A stretch of 64,000 bases of DNA from Bacteroidales bacterium 6E (lineage in GTDB: Bacteria > Bacteroidota > Bacteroidia > Bacteroidales > Prolixibacteraceae). The notes beneath the pieces are model-generated. The model was given only the letters and a program-made list of their open reading frames with translations. It was not told the DNA's origin and did not search any database. A program made the translations under genes and the position numbers. The stretch is taken from positions 94,265 to 158,264 of the forward strand of contig DF970690.1 in the NCBI GenBank assembly GCA_001270045.2. Reading direction: 5' to 3'. This document shows positions 8,845 to 17,799 of this stretch, piece by piece (position 1 is the stretch's first letter; each line of letters starts with the position of its first letter).

Positions 8845-10542
8845 TTACTCCCCAATCTTGTCGTCGACAATCGCAAGAATCTCATCTTCAAGAATTTCAG
8901 CTTTTGCCGCGATCGCAGCCGCTTCGGATAAAATCTCTTCGGCCTGTTCCTTGCTGTCCAGCCCTGAAGCGTTAATCCTCACGTTCAGCCAGGCACCCCT
9001 GACGGCCATTCGGGCGCACAAGGCACCCACGCCTGCATCCGAGGCCGAATTTGGATTCCCGTCGCGGGCCATGGCCAACATCACCTCCATTGAATCATAG
9101 GCGAGTTGCATCACTTTCAAAGGTACCAGCATAGCATGTAAGGTTGCATTCTGGATCTCATTTTTGCGATGCAGTTTCTCCTCGGGGGTATTTTTTGGCA
9201 ACCCAAAGGCATCCATTATTTTACTAAAAGCATCCGTATCTTCATCCACACAATTCAAAAGCGCATTGTAATAAGACTTCCCTTTTTCTGCCCATTCCGA
9301 GAACTCCTCCCAGCGGGAATCCCAGCCACGCTTATGTGCGGAAAGGTTGGCCACCATTGTTCCCAAAGCCGCACCCAGGGCACCGGCAATCGCCGAAACT
9401 GAGCCACCACCAGGTGCAGGCGACTCCGAGGCGGTCTCCTCGGTCAAGTCACGTAAAGTCCTGTCGACCAGTTTCCTCTTGACATCCTCGTCGAGCATGT
9501 ATTCAATAATGCGTGATTTAGGATCAAACGGGGCCAGTTCATCAAGGCCTAATGATTTAACCGCGATCCTGATCAGTTCGGCATCGGAAACGCCCGTGGA
9601 TCGCTGCTGCTTTCTCAGGAAATAACGCCCCGCCTCCAGCATTGACTCCAGCGGAATGAGCCCGACCAATTCAGATCCGGTCACCCTCAGGCCCCTTTCA
9701 CGGGCTTTCTCACACACCTCATCAAAGGCAACATGCACAGGGGTCACCGTTATGTCGGTCAGGTTCATCGAAATCTGGGCAATCCCATACTCCTCAATAA
9801 ACCAACCTATCGCCCTGACCTTTTTCAGAGTGCCGGGTACCCTGATGGGTTCCCCCTTCTCGTCGACCACCATTTTGCTGGTCAGCGGGTCACCTTCACG
9901 CAATACCCGACCTGCTTCCCTGACATCAAATGCCACGGAGTTTGCACGCCGTACAGAGGTGGTATTCAGATTGACATTATAGGCAATCAGAAAGTTTCGG
10001 GCTCCGATCGCCGTTGCACCGGTACCGGCAATATGGTCGTTCCATTGGGAGGGACCAAAATCGGGTTTCCATTCCGGGCTCTCCAGTTTTTTCTTCAACC
10101 CTTCATATTCGCCAGAGCGACAGTTGGCCAATGATCTCCTCTCTTCTGACGAAGCCGCAAATTCATAACAATACACCGGAACATGCAATTCAGTCCCTAC
10201 CCTTTCGGCAAGTTTGCGTGCCCACTCCACGGTTTCCTCCATGGTAATATTGGCAATGGGAATAAACGGACAAACATCACAAGCCCCAAAGCGGGGATGT
10301 TCACCCTGATGATGCCTCATGTCGATCAGTTTTCCCGCCACCTGAATGGCCCGAAATGCAGCTTCGGAAACAGCCTCGGGCTCACCTACAAAAGTATATA
10401 CGGTCCGGTTGGTGGCCTTCCCCGGATCCACGTTCAGGAGCTTCACCCCTTCCGTCTGCCTGATCACATCCGCTATCTGGTTTATCACTTGTTGATTTCG
10501 CCCTTCAGAGAAGTTCGGAACACATTCAATAAGCTGTTTCAT
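8845..10542 (-). CDS. ftcD: Bifunctional glutamate formimidoyltransferase / formimidoyl-THF cyclodeaminase
   Basis: FTCD transfers the formimino group of formiminoglutamate (from histidine breakdown) to tetrahydrofolate, then deaminates it to methenyl-THF. The 565-residue protein has the formimidoyltransferase domain at about 1-300 (ECVPNFSEGRN start, MRHHQGEHPRFGACDVCPF motif). A cyclodeaminase domain follows at about 350-565 (SESPAPGGGSVSAIAGALGAALG). This is the fused, vertebrate-like architecture also common in Bacteroidota. No other hut genes are in the window, so histidine degradation must be completed elsewhere. Confidence 0.95.
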   Translation of the reverse strand: MKQLIECVPNFSEGRNQQVINQIADVIRQTEGVKLLNVDPGKATNRTVYTFVGEPEAVSEAAFRAIQVAGKLIDMRHHQGEHPRFGACDVCPFIPIANITMEETVEWARKLAERVGTELHVPVYCYEFAASSEERRSLANCRSGEYEGLKKKLESPEWKPDFGPSQWNDHIAGTGATAIGARNFLIAYNVNLNTTSVRRANSVAFDVREAGRVLREGDPLTSKMVVDEKGEPIRVPGTLKKVRAIGWFIEEYGIAQISMNLTDITVTPVHVAFDEVCEKARERGLRVTGSELVGLIPLESMLEAGRYFLRKQQRSTGVSDAELIRIAVKSLGLDELAPFDPKSRIIEYMLDEDVKRKLVDRTLRDLTEETASESPAPGGGSVSAIAGALGAALGTMVANLSAHKRGWDSRWEEFSEWAEKGKSYYNALLNCVDEDTDAFSKIMDAFGLPKNTPEEKLHRKNEIQNATLHAMLVPLKVMQLAYDSMEVMLAMARDGNPNSASDAGVGALCARMAVRGAWLNVRINASGLDSKEQAEEILSEAAAIAAKAEILEDEILAIVDDKIGE

Positions 10543-10579
10543 AATGTTTTATTGGTTTAATATTTGCCTTTTGAATCTA

Positions 10580-10587
10580 CAAATGTA
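10580..10587 (-). promoter_or_regulatory. -7 box upstream of ftcD
   Basis: Minus-strand TACATTTG fits TAnnTTTG and lies 37 nt before the ftcD ATG. No clear TTG was seen at the -33 position. Confidence 0.45.
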
Positions 10588-10630
10588 GAAAGGATTTTAC
10601 AGCTGTTGCGTGATAATGGTCATGGATAAC

Positions 10631-10663
10631 AAAACAGGAGGCCAACCATGGGTCAACCTCCTG
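10631..10663 (-). terminator. Intrinsic terminator of metA
   Basis: On the minus strand an arm CAGGAGG pairs with CCTCCTG, with an inner ACC/GGT pairing, followed by TTTTGTT. It closes the methionine operon just past the metA stop. Confidence 0.75.
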
Positions 10664-10684
10664 CTCTCTAACCTCTGAACACTC

Positions 10685-11605
10685 CTATTCGTGGAGTTCC
10701 GCAAGGTTATAGGGAGTTTCCTGATAAACGTAATAATTTAGCCAATTGGAGAACAGCAGGTGGGCTGCCGACTTCCAGCGCATCACGGGAGGCTGGGAAG
10801 GATCATTGTCGTGATAATAATTCACCGGTATCTCGATTGGCAGATGCTTGGCCAGATCACGGCGGTATTCACCATCAAGGGTATAGCGTGAATATTCGAG
10901 ATGACCGGTTATGAATAGCTGCCGTCCGCCTTTACCCACTACCATGTTTACTCCCGATTCAGCCGATTCGGAAAGGATGGTCAGGTTGGGGATATTTTCG
11001 ATGTCAGACCTGCGAATTTCGGTATGCCTGGAATGGGGTACCCAGAATTCATCGTCGAATCCCCTGAAAATAGGCAGCTTATCGTCAGAAACCGAATGTT
11101 TGAACACGCCAAACATCTTTGCGCCGAGGGGATATTTGGGGACTCCATAATGATGGTATAACCCCGCCTGGGCTGCCCAACATATGAAAAGGGTCGAGAA
11201 AACATGGCTCTTGGCCCAATCCATGATTTCCTGCATCTCACGCCAGTAAGTCACCTCTTCGAATGGAAGGTGTTCGACCGGGGCACCGGTAATGATCATT
11301 CCGTCATATTTCTTGTCCCTGATGGTATCAAAATCGAGGTAAAAAGCCCTCATATGCTCTACCGGGGTATTTTTGGAAGTATGGCCCTTGATCTTTATAA
11401 AATCTACCTCTATCTGCAATGGAGAGTTTGAAAGCAATCTTAGCAGATCTGTTTCGGTAGTGATCTTCAATGGCATCAGGTTCAGTATTGCCAGTTTGAG
11501 TGGCCTGATATCCTGTTGGCTTGCCCTGGAAGCATCCATGACAAAAATGTTTTCTTCCTTCAATAACTGTATGGCTGGCAATAGGTCGGGAATGTTTACG
11601 GGCAT
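10685..11605 (-). CDS. metA: Homoserine O-acetyltransferase (MetA family)
   Basis: MetA acylates homoserine, the first committed step to methionine. The 306-residue protein has the class I glutamine-amidotransferase-like fold with the catalytic Cys142 in LFICWAAQAGLYH and the start MPVNIPDLLPA. Residue 111 is Glu (TGAPVEHL). From the family, Glu111 goes with acetyl-CoA use and Gly111 (as in E. coli) with succinyl-CoA, so this is called an acetyltransferase despite the usual succinyltransferase label. The neighbouring MetY uses O-acetylhomoserine, which agrees. It has its own probable promoter and a 5' stem-loop, and ends at a terminator. Confidence 0.95.
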   Translation of the reverse strand: MPVNIPDLLPAIQLLKEENIFVMDASRASQQDIRPLKLAILNLMPLKITTETDLLRLLSNSPLQIEVDFIKIKGHTSKNTPVEHMRAFYLDFDTIRDKKYDGMIITGAPVEHLPFEEVTYWREMQEIMDWAKSHVFSTLFICWAAQAGLYHHYGVPKYPLGAKMFGVFKHSVSDDKLPIFRGFDDEFWVPHSRHTEIRRSDIENIPNLTILSESAESGVNMVVGKGGRQLFITGHLEYSRYTLDGEYRRDLAKHLPIEIPVNYYHDNDPSQPPVMRWKSAAHLLFSNWLNYYVYQETPYNLAELHE

Positions 11606-11659
11606 GTCCTGTAATTTTTATATTAGGTTGAAAAATGACTTTCTATTCAGAAAACGTAT

Positions 11660-11698
11660 TCCGTGATCCGCAGAAAATGGTTTTCTGCAAATCACGGA
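11660..11698 (-). promoter_or_regulatory. Strong stem-loop at the 5' end of the probable metA transcript
   Basis: Two perfect eight-base arms stack (TCCGTGAT with ATCACGGA, and GCAGAAAA with TTTTCTGC), separated by a two-by-two internal loop and closed by a three-base loop. No T-tract follows. It begins about 5 nt after the -7 box at 11704-11711, so the metA mRNA would start with this hairpin. Confidence 0.65.
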
Positions 11699-11703
11699 TA
11701 CTA

Positions 11704-11711
11704 CAAATTTA
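11704..11711 (-). promoter_or_regulatory. -7 box for an internal metA promoter
   Basis: Minus-strand TAAATTTG matches TAnnTTTG. It lies in the 165-bp gap between metY and metA. The -33 element is not obvious. Confidence 0.5.
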
Positions 11712-11770
11712 ACTCAAAACATCAGGTTCTTTCGATATTATATTCGAAATGAACTTGGGAATATGGAGAA

Positions 11771-13078
<1,308 letters not shown>

Positions 13079-13125
13079 TCATTTTTCAGGTTATGTAATC
13101 AGTAATTATATAATTCCAATAAGTT

Positions 13126-14490
13126 TTATTCAAAGAAGGCGTCAAATACCGCCTTGACGCTCTTGTCGCGATCAGCCGATCTTACCAACATGTAACTCAC
13201 AAGGTCAGAGGCCCCTGAGCCACTCAATATAACGTTTACATGGTTATTGGCCAATGCGCTGAACAGTTTGGCGGAAATCCCCGGACTGGTTTGCATCCCA
13301 TGACCGACAATGGCAACAAGTGATACATCCTCAAGCAACTGAATTTCGCTGACTGCGGTGAAGCCCAGTTCATGGGCAAAATGCTCGGCCTTCCGGCCAC
13401 TTCTCCGATCGAGCAGAATATTGATGCTTACCTGCGACGTGATCACCGATTTGATGTTCACCGACGCTTCCGCCAGTTTGTTGGTTATCCTGGCAAGAAT
13501 CCCCGGTTTCAATCCAACACCTGGACCATTTAGCTGCAGAATGGTGATGTCATCGGTACAGGCAACACTTTTCACTACGTTTGGGGCAATGAAATTTTCG
13601 GTATTGATAATGGTTACCGGCTCATGGGTTTCACTCTTTGGCTGAAGAATGTGAATAGGGATATGCCTCTTGATAAGTGGTTCAACTGTACGTGGATGGA
13701 GTGAAAAGTGATCAAAATAAGCCAGTTCACTGGCTTCGGCATAGGTTAGCCGGTTGATCAATGGGGCATCCGGAACAATGTGGAGGTCGGCCGAGTAAAA
13801 ATGATGCGTCGCATCCCAGAGAATCAACCTGTCAGCACCCGATTCACCGGCAACGAACGCAGCGGTATAATCAGCGGCCGACTTGCCCGACCTTGCCAGC
13901 CTTCCCGTTTCGGTTATCCCGTAAGACCCCGGTATTACCCCTACCACAGGAACATCCCTGTCGGTGATTTTCTTAACGTCAACCGAGGTAAAGGTCGCAT
14001 TGCCAAAATCGGCGGTAGCCTTCAATCCGATCTCTGCAGGAGTGACCAGATCAGCATGGACACCGGTTGCATTTAATACATGAACCAGGATAAGCGCGGT
14101 TACAACTTCCCCCTGGCAATTGACGGCATCCTTCAAGGCGGGAGAATAATCGCCTGTCAGATATATACCCTTCAATAGATTGGCCAGCCTTTCAGTCTCA
14201 AGGGCAAAATCACCTTCCGGCTCGATTTCGGTGACCTCTTTCCATATATTGTTTAACTGAACTGCTATATATTCCGATTCGGCTCCGGAATAAAATACCT
14301 GTTCAATGGATTCAGAAATCAGGTTCCTGATCCCTTTCAATGCCGAAACCACCAGCCAAACAGGCCTCTCCCGTGATTCCAGGAATTTTTTCAGATTCTG
14401 AAGGGAATTCTTGTCTTTTATGATTTCACCTTCAACACGTACTATACATGCAGACATATATTCGGTTTTTGAATAGATTGTACCCGTCAT
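13126..14490 (-). CDS. Divergent aspartokinase-like protein with two ACT domains
   Basis: The 454-residue protein has the amino-acid-kinase fold plus two C-terminal ACT domains (about 315-380 and 388-450), as in aspartate kinases. The catalytic signatures are eroded. The family KFGGTS near the N-terminus reads IVRVEGEII. The TLGRGGSDYTA loop reads ARSGKSAADYTA (residues 199-210). The TDVDG-TADP segment reads WDATHHFYSADLHIVP (225-240). Still intact are GE at 127-128 and AYFDHFSLHPRTV. An intact aspartokinase (ThrA) is encoded at 26838-29258. This paralogue may be weakly active or a regulatory sensor of lysine, threonine or methionine. It heads the metY-metA operon behind the structured leader. 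Confidence 0.75.
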   Translation of the reverse strand: MTGTIYSKTEYMSACIVRVEGEIIKDKNSLQNLKKFLESRERPVWLVVSALKGIRNLISESIEQVFYSGAESEYIAVQLNNIWKEVTEIEPEGDFALETERLANLLKGIYLTGDYSPALKDAVNCQGEVVTALILVHVLNATGVHADLVTPAEIGLKATADFGNATFTSVDVKKITDRDVPVVGVIPGSYGITETGRLARSGKSAADYTAAFVAGESGADRLILWDATHHFYSADLHIVPDAPLINRLTYAEASELAYFDHFSLHPRTVEPLIKRHIPIHILQPKSETHEPVTIINTENFIAPNVVKSVACTDDITILQLNGPGVGLKPGILARITNKLAEASVNIKSVITSQVSINILLDRRSGRKAEHFAHELGFTAVSEIQLLEDVSLVAIVGHGMQTSPGISAKLFSALANNHVNVILSGSGASDLVSYMLVRSADRDKSVKAVFDAFFE

Positions 14491-14700
14491 TTTTGACCAG
14501 ACCTGTCAGGATCGGATCAATTCGATAAATAAAATGGAATGTTGTTTTGGAGTGGCCTTCAGTGCCTGTTCTTGTGAACCCTGCCTGAAGGCTATCGCAT
14601 AGCCATCAGGGCCGGCGGCATAGCAACACCACAACGACAAGGCGCCGGTGAAGAATCGATATAATAACAGAATGGTTTCATTGCTATGCTTCGTTAATGA
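14491..14700 (-). ncRNA. Structured met-operon leader with competing hairpins (candidate attenuator or riboswitch)
   Basis: About 210 nt separate the promoter from the first gene. On the minus strand GCATAGCAA (plus 14681-14689) pairs perfectly with TTGCTATGC (14618-14626). The directly adjoining CGCCGG (14612-14617) pairs with CCGGCG (14643-14648), in crossing order. A hairpin with CCTGA/TCAGG and GGCTAT/ATAGCC arms follows (14584-14610). Its 3' arm contains GCCTTCAG, which can instead pair with CTGAAGGC (14555-14562). These pairings exclude one another, as in a regulatory switch. No terminator T-tract was seen, and it does not match the SAM-I core I know. Confidence 0.55.
14592..14681 (-). 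CDS. Possible Met/Cys-rich leader peptide (29 codons)
   Basis: An ATG-started frame inside the leader encodes 29 residues with Met at 21, 26 and 28 and Cys at 5, 15 and 17 (ending VAMPPALMAMR). The stop codon lies in the 3' arm of the 14584-14610 hairpin. Codons for sulfur amino acids ahead of a methionine operon would suit ribosome-mediated attenuation. There is no clear ribosome-binding site (often absent in Bacteroidota), and the ORF could be accidental in a structured RNA. Confidence 0.35.
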   Translation of the reverse strand: MKPFCYYIDSSPAPCRCGVAMPPALMAMR

Positions 14701-14706
14701 TAAGCG

Positions 14707-14736
14707 CAAATATAAAAGGAAATCTTATCGAACCAA
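14707..14736 (-). promoter_or_regulatory. Consensus Bacteroidota promoter of the methionine operon
   Basis: On the minus strand TTG (plus 14734-14736), exactly 19 nt, then TATATTTG (14707-14714), a perfect fit to TTG-N19-TAnnTTTG. The transcript should start near 14700, giving a leader of about 210 nt. Confidence 0.85.
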
Positions 14737-14885
14737 ATCTTGCGCAAATTAATTTTAGACAAGAATGTCTTTTTTAACAATGACAAAAGATTGGGGCATC
14801 AGCCGAAACAAATACCTGCCTGATCCAATGGATCAGACAAGTGTGTATTCCATCTTAAGTTATAATACTAAACCTGGAATTAAAG
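14715..14885. other. Intergenic stretch between met promoter and lipA stop
   Basis: It holds the -33 element of the met promoter and, past lipA, a small hairpin (CTGATCC / GGATCAG, 14820-14836) that may weakly terminate lipA transcripts. Nothing else was recognised. Confidence 0.4.
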
Positions 14886-15749
14886 TTAGGCATTGACATG
14901 CTCTTCCGCTCGGTATGAAGATCTGACCAGCGGACTGCTTTCCACGAAGCGGAAGCCCTTGCGGATTCCAATTTTGCGATATTCGTCGAACACTTCAGGC
15001 GGGAAATACTCTTTCACAGGCATATGGGTGGCCGTTGGTGCCAGGTACTGGCCAATGGTCATCACTTTTGCGCCGGCTTCCAGAAGGTCATCCATGGTCT
15101 GGAGAACTTCTTCCCTTGTTTCGCCCAAACCAAGCATGATGCCCGACTTGGCAATTTTGCCCTGTGACGCAATATATCTGACAACATCGAGGCTCCGACG
15201 GTATTTCGAGGCAAACCTCACAAACGGGGTAAGCCTTTCAACGGTTTCAAGGTTGTGTGAAATTACGTCAGGCTGCGCATCAATCACCTGCTGTATCAAT
15301 TCGGTCTTGCCCCTGAAATCAGGGATCAGTACCTCAATCCGGGTCTCAGGATTTACTCTCTTGACTTCCGTGATGGTACGTGCCCAGATTCCTGCACCCT
15401 GATCATCCAGGTCGTCTCTGTCAACCGACGTGATCACACAGTGCCTGACTCCCATGACCCTGACCGTTTCGGCCAGTTTTTCGGGCTCTAGTTCATCGGC
15501 AGGAAGGGGGCGTCCCGATTTAACGGCACAAAACTTACAACGACGGGTACAGATATCACCGAGGATCATGAAGGTTGCAGTCCTACGGTTCCAACATTCA
15601 CCGATATTCGGACAATTTCCGCTGGTGCAGATGGTGTGCAAACCATGTTTCTCCACCAGATTCTTAACCTTCGAATAACTCTCCCCTTTGGGCATGGTCA
15701 TTTTCATCCATCGTGGCAATCTTTGCCTTTCATGAAGTTCGTGCGCCAT
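14886..15749 (-). CDS. lipA: Lipoyl synthase (radical SAM)
   Basis: LipA inserts two sulfurs into protein-bound octanoyl groups to make lipoate. The 287-residue protein shows both iron-sulfur sites: the auxiliary cluster CX4CX5C (Cys41, Cys46, Cys52) and the radical-SAM CX3CX2C (Cys67, Cys71, Cys74, in CTRRCKFC). It also has the conserved C-terminal VRSSYRAEE with the serine that ligates the auxiliary cluster. It is transcribed away from the TPR gene, with probable promoters for both in the 162-bp gap. No lipB is adjacent. Confidence 0.97.
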   Translation of the reverse strand: MAHELHERQRLPRWMKMTMPKGESYSKVKNLVEKHGLHTICTSGNCPNIGECWNRRTATFMILGDICTRRCKFCAVKSGRPLPADELEPEKLAETVRVMGVRHCVITSVDRDDLDDQGAGIWARTITEVKRVNPETRIEVLIPDFRGKTELIQQVIDAQPDVISHNLETVERLTPFVRFASKYRRSLDVVRYIASQGKIAKSGIMLGLGETREEVLQTMDDLLEAGAKVMTIGQYLAPTATHMPVKEYFPPEVFDEYRKIGIRKGFRFVESSPLVRSSYRAEEHVNA

Positions 15750-15765
15750 TTCTTAAATTTTTCTG

Positions 15766-15773
15766 CAAAAATA
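15766..15773 (-). promoter_or_regulatory. -7 box of lipA
   Basis: Minus-strand TATTTTTG, 16 nt before the lipA ATG; the 5' UTR would be only about 10 nt. Confidence 0.5.
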
Positions 15774-15879
15774 AGGTTTCTAAAAGAATTGTCTTATTAA
15801 TTCGGACTAAATCATCTTTTATAGCCGGTATTAATTAACAATCCCTGATTCCATTCAACCATTCTTCCAACGATAGTGT

Positions 15880-15887
15880 TATTTTTG
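15880..15887 (+). promoter_or_regulatory. -7 box of the TPR protein gene
   Basis: TATTTTTG fits TAnnTTTG and lies 24 nt before the chosen ATG at 15912. This supports that start over the in-frame codon at 15876, which would lie upstream of the box. Confidence 0.55.
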
Positions 15888-15911
15888 CATCAATCACGGT
15901 TATATAATAGT

Positions 15912-17780
15912 ATGAACAGATTTCTTGTGACCATATTGACGATGTTCCTGGTCTTCGTTGCGGCCGGACAGGTAATTCCTGACCAGACCAATGTCCAGCT
16001 GGCTACACAATATTATAACAACCGTGAATTTGAAAAGGCTGCCCCTCTCCTGAAAGAGGTGTATGAGACCAGCAAAAACAGATACTATTACAGGTTGTTT
16101 CTTTTGAGCCTGGCTGAATTGCAGCGTTACGACGAGGCCATCGATGACCTGAAACGTGAAATCCGCAAGAGCCGTGACCCCCAGGCCGACCTGTTGGTGC
16201 ATTGGGGCGCCATCCTGAAACTTCAAAAGAATGATTCTGAAGCAACCGAAAGATACCAGGAAGCATTGAAAGCGATCCCTTCCGACCGGGCCAGCTACAT
16301 CAATACCGCCAACATGTTTCTGCAATGGAGAGAATATGAATGGGCTGAAAAACTCTATATGCAAGGAAGGAAACAAATTCAGGGCGAGAAATTTCACAGC
16401 GAACTGGCCTCTGTTTATCTCTACCTGAGGAATTACAGCCAGATGCTCGATGAACTCCTTGAGCTAGTGAAAGTGGATGAAAAACAGCTCTCACGGGTTC
16501 AGAGCAGCCTTTCTTCAGCCATGTACCTGGATATTGAAAACAATTTGAAGGACGAATTCCGGACAATCCTATTAAGACGCATCCAGTCAGAGCCAGACGT
16601 TATTGCCTATAACCGGCTTCTGATTTGGTTCTTTATACAGGAAAGGCAATTTGCCGCAGCCTTGCGCCAATATGTTGCACTCGACCGGCGAACCGGCGCC
16701 GAGGAGCCCCATATCCTGGCACTTGCCCAAATGGCAGTAAACAGCCAGAATTTTGCGGAAGCAAGCTCTGCCTACGACTATATCCTGTCAAAGGGGACAA
16801 ACAATCCTTCGTGGACCCAGGCCTTCATTTATAAATTACACTCGGATTACATGTATTTTACGACAATAAAACCGGACGACAAGGAATATGGAACGCTTTT
16901 GTCAGGTCGGTTTGAAGAGGGCTTAAAAACGTTAGGCATGACTCCGGGATCAGTTTTCCTGATCAGGGAATATGCCCACCTGCTGGCATTCTATCTGGAA
17001 AAGCCCCAGGATGCCACCAGACTTCTGGAGTCGGCACTGGAGATCAAGGGATTGAGGTTAATGGAGATGAGCGAAATTAAAACAGAACTGGCCGATGTTT
17101 ACATATACTCGGGTGATCCTTATGAAGCCATTCTCCTCTATTCACAGGTAATTGACCTGAACCGTAACAACAACATTGGGGATGAGGTTAAACTCAAGAA
17201 AGCCAGACTTGGATACTACATGGGTAATTTCTCCTGGGCAGCCGCCCAGCTGGATGTCCTTAAGGCCAGTACTTCGAAGCTCACCGCCAACGATGCCATG
17301 GAACTGGCCCTGTTCATCCACAACCATTCATCAGAAGACAGTGTCAACGCACCATTGCAGTATTTTGCGGAAGCAGACCTCCTGTTCTTCAGGAACAAGA
17401 ATGATGAAGCCATGGCAGCGCTCGACACCATCGACCAGCTATTTCCCTACCATTCGCTGGTCGATGACGTCCTTCTCAGAAAAGCCAAGATTTACCTGAA
17501 ATTGAACCAACCCCAGCTTGCCGTAGAAATGCTTGAACGCATTGTCAAGGATTTCGGATACGATTTGTTAGCCGACGACGCCTTATACATGTTGGCAGAA
17601 ACCTACAATTTCAGGTTAAGCCAAAAAGCAGAAGCTTTGGATGCCTATCGAAAAATCATGTTCGACCATTCCGGCAGCATCTATGTTCCCGATGCACGCG
17701 AAAAATACCGGGCCCTTCAGGGAGAAACCCCCGAGCCAGCCATTCCGGCACCAGGTGATCTAAAAGATGACCTGTTCTAA
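15912..17780 (+). CDS. Secreted tetratricopeptide-repeat protein
   Basis: The ATG at 15912 is chosen because it starts a clean signal peptide (NRFLVTILTMFLVFVAAGQ) downstream of the promoter box. The 622-residue product is almost all alpha-helical TPR-like repeats, for example YYNNREFEKAAPLLKEVYE, YRLFLLSLAELQRYDEAID and LRKAKIYLKLNQPQLAVEML. It ends in a Pro-rich tail (PEPAIPAPGD). TPR proteins of this type are periplasmic or outer-membrane scaffolds in Bacteroidota; the partner is unknown. The EamA transporter gene starts 19 bp later. Confidence 0.88.
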   Translation: MNRFLVTILTMFLVFVAAGQVIPDQTNVQLATQYYNNREFEKAAPLLKEVYETSKNRYYYRLFLLSLAELQRYDEAIDDLKREIRKSRDPQADLLVHWGAILKLQKNDSEATERYQEALKAIPSDRASYINTANMFLQWREYEWAEKLYMQGRKQIQGEKFHSELASVYLYLRNYSQMLDELLELVKVDEKQLSRVQSSLSSAMYLDIENNLKDEFRTILLRRIQSEPDVIAYNRLLIWFFIQERQFAAALRQYVALDRRTGAEEPHILALAQMAVNSQNFAEASSAYDYILSKGTNNPSWTQAFIYKLHSDYMYFTTIKPDDKEYGTLLSGRFEEGLKTLGMTPGSVFLIREYAHLLAFYLEKPQDATRLLESALEIKGLRLMEMSEIKTELADVYIYSGDPYEAILLYSQVIDLNRNNNIGDEVKLKKARLGYYMGNFSWAAAQLDVLKASTSKLTANDAMELALFIHNHSSEDSVNAPLQYFAEADLLFFRNKNDEAMAALDTIDQLFPYHSLVDDVLLRKAKIYLKLNQPQLAVEMLERIVKDFGYDLLADDALYMLAETYNFRLSQKAEALDAYRKIMFDHSGSIYVPDAREKYRALQGETPEPAIPAPGDLKDDLF

Positions 17781-17799
17781 CCAATTAAAAACCTTACTT

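Noticed and set aside
14491..14706. SAM-I (S-box) riboswitch in the met leader
   Set aside because: CTTATCA and TGAAACC fragments occur, but the GAGGGA, GGCAACC and P1-P4 order expected of SAM-I are missing.
14506..14709. 67-codon frame through the met leader, beginning at TTG inside the -7 box
   Set aside because: The start codon overlaps the promoter element, so it would not be transcribed as a whole; the frame is best explained as read-through of structured RNA.
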